From NCBI RefSeq assembly GCF_009865135.1, contig NZ_WWGH01000002.1:496001-560000 (forward strand): a stretch of 64,000 bases of DNA, given 5' to 3'. The translations under genes and the position numbers were made by a program. This document shows, piece by piece, positions 59,014-64,000 of the stretch; position 1 is the first letter of the stretch, and each line of letters begins with the position of its first letter. Source of the stretch: Streptomyces sp. SID8374 (GTDB lineage: Bacteria; Actinomycetota; Actinomycetes; Streptomycetales; Streptomycetaceae). The notes under the pieces are model-generated. The model did not search any database. It worked only from the letters and a program-made list of their open reading frames with translations, and had not been told where the DNA came from.

Positions 59014-60360
59014 CTAGGCGACCGCGGCGTAGTTGCCCGCGGGGGCGAGCATGAGCTTGGTGAGGGCCCAGACCATGGCGTCGAGCCGGTCGGGGCTGTC
59101 GTCCCCGGGCACCCACGTGGTGAGCTGCTCCTCCAACTGCGGGAACGACGTGACGACGTGGGCGGCCAGCTGGTCGAAGATCGCGGCGACCGGCTCGGCG
59201 CGGGTGGCCTTGCCGCGGGTGGCGGTGACGGTGTCGTAGTTCACCGTCGGGTCGGTCTGCCTCATGGCGAGCCCGATCCAGTCGCCCCCGTTGTTGACCT
59301 CAGCGATCACTCGGTCGGCCTTCCACGCGTGGTACGCCTGCGCTGCCCGCCGCATGCACTCCTCAGGGGACATCCGCCCGGACAGGTCATCGAGGACGTA
59401 CCCGTGCCGGCGGGCGAACCCGTTGCGGTCGGGGATGTACGCCTCGCCGAGCCCGGCCACGATGATGCCCATCTCGTCGGACTCGCCGCCGCCCTTCGCC
59501 GCGGGGTCGATCGCGACGACGATGCGCGTCATGGGCGGGGCCGCGCCAACACGGGTGGCGTCCAGGCCGCGCCACGACCAGAGGGCGCCCTCGATGTCGT
59601 CGATGAGCTCCCCGTCCAGCTCCTGCCGCTCCAGGCGGGTGCCGGCGTACTGCTGCACCAGCTTGGTGCGCATCATCTCGGGGAGGTGGATCGCGTCGCG
59701 GGTGCGGCCCTTGGTGGTAATCACGTCGGCGCGCTGAAGGAGGTCGCGGATCTCCTTGCGGGGCTTCGGGGTCGTGCTGGCGATGTAGTGCGGGTTCGGC
59801 CCGACGCGCAGGCCCATGGCCGAGTGGGTGAGCGCGGCACCGAGGCGGCGCATCGCCGCGGCCTCCTCCAACCAGACGAGGCACCGGTTACCTCCGGAGC
59901 GGAGGCGCTCAACGTCGTCCGGCGAGTGGGCGCCGAACAGCTTGGCCTCCGCGCCACTGGGCCACTTCACGTGGGTGCCGCCCGCGGTGGTGCGCAGCAC
60001 GACGCGCGGGTCGTGGGCCTTCAGTCCGGACGGGCCGTTGACGGCGGACTCGACGGCGTCGCCCTGGGTGGGGGCGATGATCGCCATGCGGTGTCCGCCG
60101 GGGACCCGGTCGTCACACGGGGGCCCGTTGACGTGCTGCACCATGTACCTCGCGCACCCGTCCGTCTTCCCGGTGCCGCGCCCGCCGAGCTGGAGCCACA
60201 TGCCGTGGGTCTCGATGGCGTCCGGGGGGACCTGCCAGGGGTAGGGGGTCCATGCGTTCCATCGCTTCGCCCAGAGCTTGGCTCGGAGCTTGCTCTCCAG
60301 CAGGTCGGCTTCCTGCTCGGTGAGTGCGGCGAGGCGCTCGCGCAGGTCGGTGACGGTCAC
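59014..60360 (-). CDS. Terminase large subunit (TerL)
   Basis: 448 residues. N-terminal packaging ATPase: Walker A G-G-R-G-T-G-K-T at 59-66, Walker B region C-L-V-W-L-E-E-A-A near 165. C-terminal RNase-H-like nuclease: V-A-I-D-P-A-A-K near 283 and D-R-L-D-A-M-V near 428. Consistent with Terminase_6-type TerL of siphoviruses. A 4-bp overlap couples it to the small subunit. Confidence 0.93.
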   Translation of the reverse strand: MTVTDLRERLAALTEQEADLLESKLRAKLWAKRWNAWTPYPWQVPPDAIETHGMWLQLGGRGTGKTDGCARYMVQHVNGPPCDDRVPGGHRMAIIAPTQGDAVESAVNGPSGLKAHDPRVVLRTTAGGTHVKWPSGAEAKLFGAHSPDDVERLRSGGNRCLVWLEEAAAMRRLGAALTHSAMGLRVGPNPHYIASTTPKPRKEIRDLLQRADVITTKGRTRDAIHLPEMMRTKLVQQYAGTRLERQELDGELIDDIEGALWSWRGLDATRVGAAPPMTRIVVAIDPAAKGGGESDEMGIIVAGLGEAYIPDRNGFARRHGYVLDDLSGRMSPEECMRRAAQAYHAWKADRVIAEVNNGGDWIGLAMRQTDPTVNYDTVTATRGKATRAEPVAAIFDQLAAHVVTSFPQLEEQLTTWVPGDDSPDRLDAMVWALTKLMLAPAGNYAAVA

Positions 60361-60851
60361 TCGCCCAGCTCCTCAACGAGCTGGGCCAGGGCGGCCGCCC
60401 GCTCGGGGCTGATGGTGATGGCCTGCTTCGTCGGGGCGTCCAGGCCGAGCAACCGGGCGCGGCGCTCCTGGATCTTCAGGAGGCGGTCAATCGCAGCGAG
60501 GACCGGCCCGTCGTCGGGGAGCGGCGCCTCGTTCAGGGAGACGACGCGGCCGTTGGACACGGTAACGTGCTCCCGCTCCAGCACCTCATTCGCGGCTGCC
60601 TCCAGCCGGTCCAGGCGCTCCAGCTCCAGGGCCCGGACGTCCTCACCAGCTTCGCGGACGGTGGCGTCGAGGACGCGCTTCACGGCGTTGTAGGCGTCGG
60701 CGCGCTGCTTGAAGTCGAGGTGGTCGGCGATGCGCTGGTAGGTCCAGCCCTGGGTGCGGAGGCGTGCGGCTTCGGCGTCGCGTTGTGCGGTGGTGAGGGA
60801 GCGCACGAACTGGCCGTCGCCGCCGTGCGGGCGTGCCTGTGGGTCGTCCAT
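60357..60851 (-). CDS. Terminase small subunit-like protein
   Basis: 164 residues. HTH-like Q-G-W-T-Y-Q-R-I-A-D-H-L near 38-50, then a long helix with E-R-L-D-R-L-E-A-A-A-N, and L-K-I-Q-E-R-R-A-R-L-L-G-L. This is the usual TerS arrangement of DNA-binding plus oligomerisation helices. ATG 60851 is chosen (GGAGG 8 bases upstream). Confidence 0.8.
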   Translation of the reverse strand: MDDPQARPHGGDGQFVRSLTTAQRDAEAARLRTQGWTYQRIADHLDFKQRADAYNAVKRVLDATVREAGEDVRALELERLDRLEAAANEVLEREHVTVSNGRVVSLNEAPLPDDGPVLAAIDRLLKIQERRARLLGLDAPTKQAITISPERAAALAQLVEELGE

Positions 60852-60932
60852 GCCCGTCACCTCCTCCTGCCCGGGAGGGTACGGATTTCGGGCGTACCGG
60901 GATCATGAGGTGTGTTGGTCGCGGGCGTGGGT

Positions 60933-60967
60933 GAGGCCCCACCGACGGGGGATGGCGGTGGGGCCTC
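60933..60967. terminator. Terminator between late operon and upstream small-gene operon
   Basis: Perfect 12-bp inverted repeat (60933-60944 and 60956-60967) in the 155-bp gap upstream of terS and downstream of the small membrane-protein genes. It should separate the two leftward units; the late promoter must then lie at 60852-60932. Confidence 0.7.
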
Positions 60968-61005
60968 GTGTGCCGAGGGTACGGCCCGGGTCGGACAGCG
61001 GGCGG

Positions 61006-61092
61006 TCAAAAGCCCCAGTGCGCGAGGGCGTTGTCGACACCGCGCGCGATGTCCTGCATGAGGGTCAGGATGATCCTGCCGAGGGCGTCCAT
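61006..61092 (-). CDS. 28-residue mini-protein
   Basis: M-D-A-L-G-R-I-I-L-T-L-M-Q-D-I-A-R-G and a short tail ending in W-G-F; an amphipathic helix. It begins 8 bases after the preceding stop. Coding status is likely from context but not proven. Confidence 0.45.
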   Translation of the reverse strand: MDALGRIILTLMQDIARGVDNALAHWGF

Positions 61093-61099
61093 GCCGCCA

Positions 61100-61210
61100 T
61101 CATCCCTTCTTGGGTGCGTTGTTGCTGGCCTTCTCGGCGGCCCGCTTCTGCTGCGACTCCTCGTTGCGGCGACGGAGGTCGCCGAGGCTGATGCTCTTCT
61201 CCAGGGCCAT
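61100..61210 (-). CDS. 36-residue charged mini-protein
   Basis: M-A-L-E-K-S-I-S-L-G-D-L-R-R-R-N-E-E-S followed by a Lys/Ala/Asn-rich tail. GAAGGAGG is upstream and its ATG overlaps the stop of the membrane protein gene (TGATG). No family recognised. Confidence 0.55.
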   Translation of the reverse strand: MALEKSISLGDLRRRNEESQQKRAAEKASNNAPKKG

Positions 61211-61527
61211 CAGGACCCCTCCTTCTGCCAGTTGATGGTGCAGTGGCCGGGGCGGTCCTCCACGACGCTGAACAGGCTCTTTGCGTTTCCAGCCCCTTCT
61301 AGGGGCGGTGGGGGAGCGGGGTTAGCTGTACTAGGCACGGACCGTGCGGCGCGCCACAGGGCGGCGGTCCCGATGGCCAACGTGGCGAGGACCCCGGCGT
61401 CCACGGAGGCGGCGTACACCCCGGCGAGCGGGACGCCGATGCCGAGGGCAATGACGCATCCACCGGCCGCAGGGCTGCCCTCGTCGGACTTCTCCTGCTC
61501 CTCTTCGGTCTCGTCGTCCGGGGTCAC
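61210..61527 (-). CDS. Small membrane protein, two TM helices
   Basis: 105 residues: an acidic start (T-P-D-D-E-T-E-E-E-Q-E-K), two hydrophobic segments (about 22-38 and 44-60), and a hydrophilic C-terminus. GTG 61527 overlaps the upstream stop (GTGA). Part of the leftward membrane-protein cluster. Confidence 0.7.
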   Translation of the reverse strand: MTPDDETEEEQEKSDEGSPAAGGCVIALGIGVPLAGVYAASVDAGVLATLAIGTAALWRAARSVPSTANPAPPPPLEGAGNAKSLFSVVEDRPGHCTINWQKEGS

Positions 61528-62033
61528 GCGATGACCCCGTAGGCGGCCTGCCCGGCCCAGTTGACGGCCTGGGCGAGCGGCACGGCAGCGAAGCCCGCAA
61601 CGCCCGCACTGGTGCCGAGGCAGATCCCGCACCAGGAGCCGCGCTTGAGGTCGCTGCCGTACTTCGACTTCTTCGCCCCGACGATCATTCCGACGGTGAG
61701 GATGAGGACGAGGGCGGTCCCGGTCTGGGTGAGCGGAAGGTAGGTAGCGGCGTTGGCGGACCGCCCGGCCTGGCCGCCGACGCCCCAGACAAGCGCGACG
61801 TCCCCGAGCCAGTTGCTGATCCAGAGGGCGGTGTCGGCGATCCAGCCGACGACGCCGCCGACGGTGAGGATGGCGAGGACGCCGTACGCCCAGGCGAGCA
61901 CGAAGGGCAACAGCTGCCCGAGGAAGGGCACCGGCTTCTTCTTCAGGGTGCGGTACCCGGGGTACCACTGGACGAGGGTGGCGATGAGGATGCAGAGGCC
62001 GACGGTGACGCCGCCGATGGTGACGATGTTCAT
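61524..62033 (-). CDS. Membrane protein with four or five TM helices
   Basis: 169 residues, M-N-I-V-T-I-G-G-V-T-V-G-L-C-I-L-I, hydrophobic stretches near 3-21, 38-61, 64-80, 105-122 and 138-160. The Y-P-G-Y-R-T-L-K-K-K-P loop is basic. Resembles transfer-region membrane proteins of actinomycete integrative elements by pattern only. Confidence 0.7.
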   Translation of the reverse strand: MNIVTIGGVTVGLCILIATLVQWYPGYRTLKKKPVPFLGQLLPFVLAWAYGVLAILTVGGVVGWIADTALWISNWLGDVALVWGVGGQAGRSANAATYLPLTQTGTALVLILTVGMIVGAKKSKYGSDLKRGSWCGICLGTSAGVAGFAAVPLAQAVNWAGQAAYGVIA

Positions 62034-62040
62034 GGGGTCC

Positions 62041-62184
62041 TCAGCGGAGGATGGCCGCGCCGAACGCGGCGAGGGTGAGTACGAGAGCGACGGACCCGGC
62101 GATGCGCGGCAGGTCGTCGAGGCAGACGTAGGCGAGGCCTACGAGACCGAGCACGGTGGAGCCGACGAAGAACGCGGCGGCCAC
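62041..62184 (-). CDS. 47-residue membrane mini-protein
   Basis: M-A-A-A-F-F-V-G-S-T-V-L-G-L-V-G-L-A-Y-V and a second hydrophobic helix (I-A-G-S-V-A-L-V-L-T-L-A-A-F-G). GTG start five bases after the DUF2637 gene stop. Confidence 0.6.
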   Translation of the reverse strand: MAAAFFVGSTVLGLVGLAYVCLDDLPRIAGSVALVLTLAAFGAAILR

Positions 62185-62188
62185 GGGC

Positions 62189-62992
62189 CTATGCGGTGCG
62201 GCCGACGGCGGAGGGGAGCAGGGCGAGGTGCGGCTCGTGCTCCTCGATCTCCGCGCGGATGGTGCCGCGGATTGTGGAGTCGCCAACACGGCCGTGGCCG
62301 GCGGCGATGAGGGCGTCGCGCATGGCGGCGGTGCCGGGCCGGGCGCCGCCCTCGTACAGGGGGCGGACGGTGGCGCACCGGGGGTCGCGGTACCGGATCG
62401 GCGCGGGCGGGGCGGGGGCCTCGATGGCCGGGGGCGGCGGGGCTTGCTCGGGCATCGGCGGGACGGCGGCGGGGGCCGGGTCGACGGGAGCGGCGACGCG
62501 TTCGACGACGGGCGTATCGACGCTGGTCGACGGGGTGACGACGGGCGTCCGGCCGAACCAGCGGTGGACCTGCTGCATCAGCGCACCGAACGCGAGGAGC
62601 GCGGCGACCGGGGGGACGGCGGCCACAATGTACTCAAGCGGCTGCGCCCCGGCCCCGACCCCGGCGACGTTGAGGCCGATGGACCCGGCGGCTCCGAGTG
62701 CGGTGAGGGCGATGGCCCAGGGGTCGACGGTGCGGAGCCAGGAGGCGCGGAGGATCAGCAGCTCTCCGGCGAGGTAGAAGAGGTCGAGTACGGCGGGCCA
62801 GGCCCAGGCGCGTGCGGGGTCTCCTCCGAGGCCGTGTGCCGCGGCGACGTCGTGGAGGTGGTGGTACGAGAGCCAGAACGCGATGCCGGTGATGCCGATG
62901 ATGATCACGGCGGCGGCGACGGCGAGGCCGATCGAGGTGGTGCGGTGGGTGCCGGGCCCGGGGGGCGGCACGCTAAAGTGCTGGTCAGCCAT
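62189..62992 (-). CDS. DUF2637 (SpdB-like) membrane protein with C-terminal winged helix
   Basis: 267 residues. Residues 18-40, 62-80, 89-107 and 115-135 are TM helices matching the actinobacterial DUF2637 pattern (W-P-A-V-L-D-L-F-Y-L-A-G-E). After a Pro-rich linker, the C-terminus (about 210-260) looks like a helix-turn-helix (G-T-A-A-M-R-D-A-L-I-A-A-G-H). Such proteins are found in the spread/transfer region of pSAM2-type elements, so its presence in a tailed prophage is notable. ATG 62992 lacks a good Shine-Dalgarno (AGGAG is 13 bases away). Confidence 0.75.
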   Translation of the reverse strand: MADQHFSVPPPGPGTHRTTSIGLAVAAAVIIIGITGIAFWLSYHHLHDVAAAHGLGGDPARAWAWPAVLDLFYLAGELLILRASWLRTVDPWAIALTALGAAGSIGLNVAGVGAGAQPLEYIVAAVPPVAALLAFGALMQQVHRWFGRTPVVTPSTSVDTPVVERVAAPVDPAPAAVPPMPEQAPPPPAIEAPAPPAPIRYRDPRCATVRPLYEGGARPGTAAMRDALIAAGHGRVGDSTIRGTIRAEIEEHEPHLALLPSAVGRTA

Positions 62993-63022
62993 CGGGAGGT
63001 CCAATCTCCTGGTGGTGAGGGT

Positions 63023-63092
63023 CCAGACCGCGGCTGCTATCCGCGTCGTCTGGGCCCGCTTTTTTTGGTTGTTGGTCCGACCCGCTGCTATC
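63023..63092. promoter_or_regulatory. Structured leader/terminator with duplicated 9-mer
   Basis: CCAGAC-CGCGG (63023-63033) pairs with CCGCG ... GTCTGG (63041-63053) and is followed by seven Ts (63060-63066): a rightward intrinsic terminator, although no rightward gene precedes it. Read leftward it is a hairpin in the 5' leader of the DUF2637 gene. GCTGCTATC is repeated at 63033 and 63084. Confidence 0.6.
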
Positions 63093-63261
63093 GGTGTCGG
63101 TGCGAGCAGCAGCCTAGCTGACGGGCGTCGTCGTCGTCCAGACGGCCCGTCAGGGGCACGTCGTCGTCACCTGGTTGTCACGGGTTGGCCACTTCCGGAG
63201 ACGCCGGGTCCGCCTGGGTCGTACGGTGCGCGAACGTAGACGGAGCTCTCAGGGGGACGAC

Positions 63262-63792
63262 ATGTCGCAGCAGTATCCGCAGGGTCAGCAGGGGTGGGGG
63301 CAGCAGCCGCAGCAGCCGAAGAAGAGCAGCGCCGGGAAGATTGGGCTGGGGTGCCTCGGCGTCGTGGGCCTGCTCGTCGTGGCCGGCGTCGTAGGCGTGG
63401 TGGCGTCGGGCGGTGACGACGGGGACAAGGCGTCGTCGAAGCCCGTGACGGCGGGGTCCGAGCCGTCCGCTGCGGCGCCGAAGGAGGAGGCCCCGGAGGC
63501 TGCTGCGCCGAAGGGTGCCGAGGGGGACGTGAAGATCACCGGGTGTGAGGTGAGCGACGCGACGGGGTGGCCGAAGGCGGACGTGCTGATCACGAACCGG
63601 TCGTCGAAGATGTCGAACTACATCGTGTCCGTCGAGTTCGTGGACGCCTCCGGCAAGCGGTTGGCAGACGCGATGGCCGCGTCGAACAACGTGGCGGCGG
63701 GGCAGGAGGTTGAGGAGGACGCGCAGTCCCTCGACAAGGTCACGGGGAAGGTGTCGTGCAAGGTGACGAAGGTGACCCGGTACGCGTCCTGA
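63262..63792 (+). CDS. FxLYD-domain membrane/surface protein (candidate moron)
   Basis: 176 residues: a Gln/Pro-rich start, one TM helix (about 26-49), a Ser/Ala/Pro/Glu linker, and a C-terminal beta-domain (about 85-176) of FxLYD type (L-I-T-N-R-S-S-K-M-S-N-Y-I-V-S-V-E-F). It should face outwards. It is transcribed against the late operon with terminators on both sides, the typical look of a lysogenic-conversion gene. AGGGGGAC precedes the ATG. Confidence 0.8.
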   Translation: MSQQYPQGQQGWGQQPQQPKKSSAGKIGLGCLGVVGLLVVAGVVGVVASGGDDGDKASSKPVTAGSEPSAAAPKEEAPEAAAPKGAEGDVKITGCEVSDATGWPKADVLITNRSSKMSNYIVSVEFVDASGKRLADAMAASNNVAAGQEVEEDAQSLDKVTGKVSCKVTKVTRYAS

Positions 63793-63810
63793 CGGCCGTC
63801 TGAACACGAC

Positions 63811-63844
63811 GACGCCCGTCGCCCCTGGCGGGGTGACGGGCGTC
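63811..63844. terminator. Bidirectional terminator after the FxLYD gene
   Basis: 15-bp stem with one G-T pair (63811-63825 and 63830-63844), 4-base loop, between the convergent FxLYD gene and the leftward gene entering from the right. Confidence 0.8.
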
Positions 63845-63858
63845 TGTGCTGCGTCAGG

Positions 63859-64000
63859 TCAGTGCGCCTGTGCCGGGCGGTGCAGCCAGGCGTAGGCCTC
63901 GGCCAGGTTCTTCAGGCCCTCCGCTGCGCGCGGGCTGTCGGCGTAGTCCTGGAGCTCCGCCGCCTGTGTGACGATCGCGGAGAGGATGGCTTCAAGTGCC
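63859..64000 (-). CDS. Hypothetical protein, C-terminal part only
   Basis: About 47 residues to a TGA at 63859-63861, helical (A-I-V-T-Q-A-A-E-L-Q-D-Y-A-D-S, L-K-N-L-A-E-A-Y-A-W-L-H-R). The start is beyond the window. Similar short helical phage proteins exist; no family assigned. Confidence 0.5.
   Translation of the reverse strand, partial: ALEAILSAIVTQAAELQDYADSPRAAEGLKNLAEAYAWLHRPAQAH

Larger units (their letters stand above)
34956..64000. mobile_element. Siphovirus-type prophage, left 29 kb (right end outside window)
   Basis: From the comM junction to the window edge there is a continuous phage gene set: serine integrase, repressor-like genes, and a leftward late operon with terminase, portal, protease, HK97 capsid, connectors, tail genes, tape measure, endolysin and holin. 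No attR, replication genes or host genes reappear before 64,000. All essential structural genes inspected are full length, so it may be functional. Confidence 0.95.

Noticed and set aside
56827..60693. Rightward open frame of about 1290 codons across portal and terminase genes
   Set aside because: Antisense to well-supported portal-MuF and terminase genes; the translation is Arg/Gly-rich with no recognisable motif. A high-GC shadow.
34956..64000. tRNA genes, CRISPR arrays or insertion sequences in the prophage
   Set aside because: No cloverleaf, spaced repeat array, transposase motif or terminal inverted repeats were found.
63800..64000. Right attachment site at the window end
   Set aside because: No comM sequence or copy of the ACCTAG dyad appears; a phage-type gene continues off the edge.

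Overview
The window is high-GC DNA (roughly 70% by eye) with frequent GTG starts, ATGA/TGATG stop-start overlaps and long perfect-stem terminators. Gene content and order match the conserved rsmD-coaD-rpmF-rnc-mutM-smc-ftsY-nsdA-amtB-glnK-glnD-ffh-rpsP-rimM-trmD-rplS-sipWXYZ-yraN-comM block of Streptomyces chromosomes. The organism is almost certainly a Streptomyces. The species cannot be named from this sequence.

Positions 1 to about 34,955 are core chromosome. There are five blocks. (a) 1-5,324 holds rRNA methylation, CoA synthesis, a DivIVA-like coiled-coil protein, DUF177/L32/RNase III, and MutM. (b) 5,297-16,720 holds an HxlR regulator, a secreted CAP-domain protein, acylphosphatase, a small coiled-coil protein, SMC with an unusual hinge insertion, the glucose permease GlcP, an LLM flavin oxidoreductase, the SRP receptor FtsY and a primase-polymerase-like protein. 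(c) 17,137-24,936 holds the developmental regulator NsdA, the nitrogen operon amtB-glnK-glnD with a GlnR box upstream, and Ffh. (d) 25,018-29,786 holds a methyltransferase, a putative SprT-like zinc protein and the rpsP-KH-rimM-trmD-rplS translation block. (e) 29,870-34,987 holds four tandem type I signal peptidases, a Nudix hydrolase, DUF2469, YraN and the beginning of comM/yifB.

At about 34,956 the comM (Mg-chelatase-like) frame is broken by a prophage that runs to the end of the window. Its right attachment site, the rest of comM and its replication genes lie beyond 64,000. The integrated end carries a large serine integrase, then a lysogeny/regulatory region (small XRE protein, three translationally coupled mini-genes behind a palindromic operator, a 410-residue HTH-plus-helical-repeat regulator, and two small plus-strand genes). 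From about 39.5 to 60.9 kb there is one long leftward late operon for a siphovirus. Read in transcription order (right to left) it encodes: small and large terminase, a portal fused to a MuF domain, prohead protease, a tiny basic protein, HK97 capsid, head-tail connectors, major tail protein, tail-assembly chaperones with a -1 frameshift, tape measure, distal tail protein, Gp37-like tail protein, further minor tail proteins, amidase endolysin, holin-like membrane proteins and a collagen-like tail fibre. Right of the terminase is a leftward set of small membrane proteins including a DUF2637/SpdB-like protein of the kind found on actinomycete integrative elements, and then a plus-strand FxLYD surface protein that looks like a moron.

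The most interesting points are: the comM disruption and its dyad-containing attL; the HTH-helical-repeat regulator with its operator and coupled mini-gene cassette; the portal-MuF fusion; a perfect palindrome exactly in the tail-chaperone frameshift zone; the SpdB-like module inside a tailed prophage; the repeat-bearing SMC hinge insertion; and a structured, terminator-ended region upstream of smc that may encode a small RNA. No CRISPR array, tRNA, rRNA or insertion sequence was seen.
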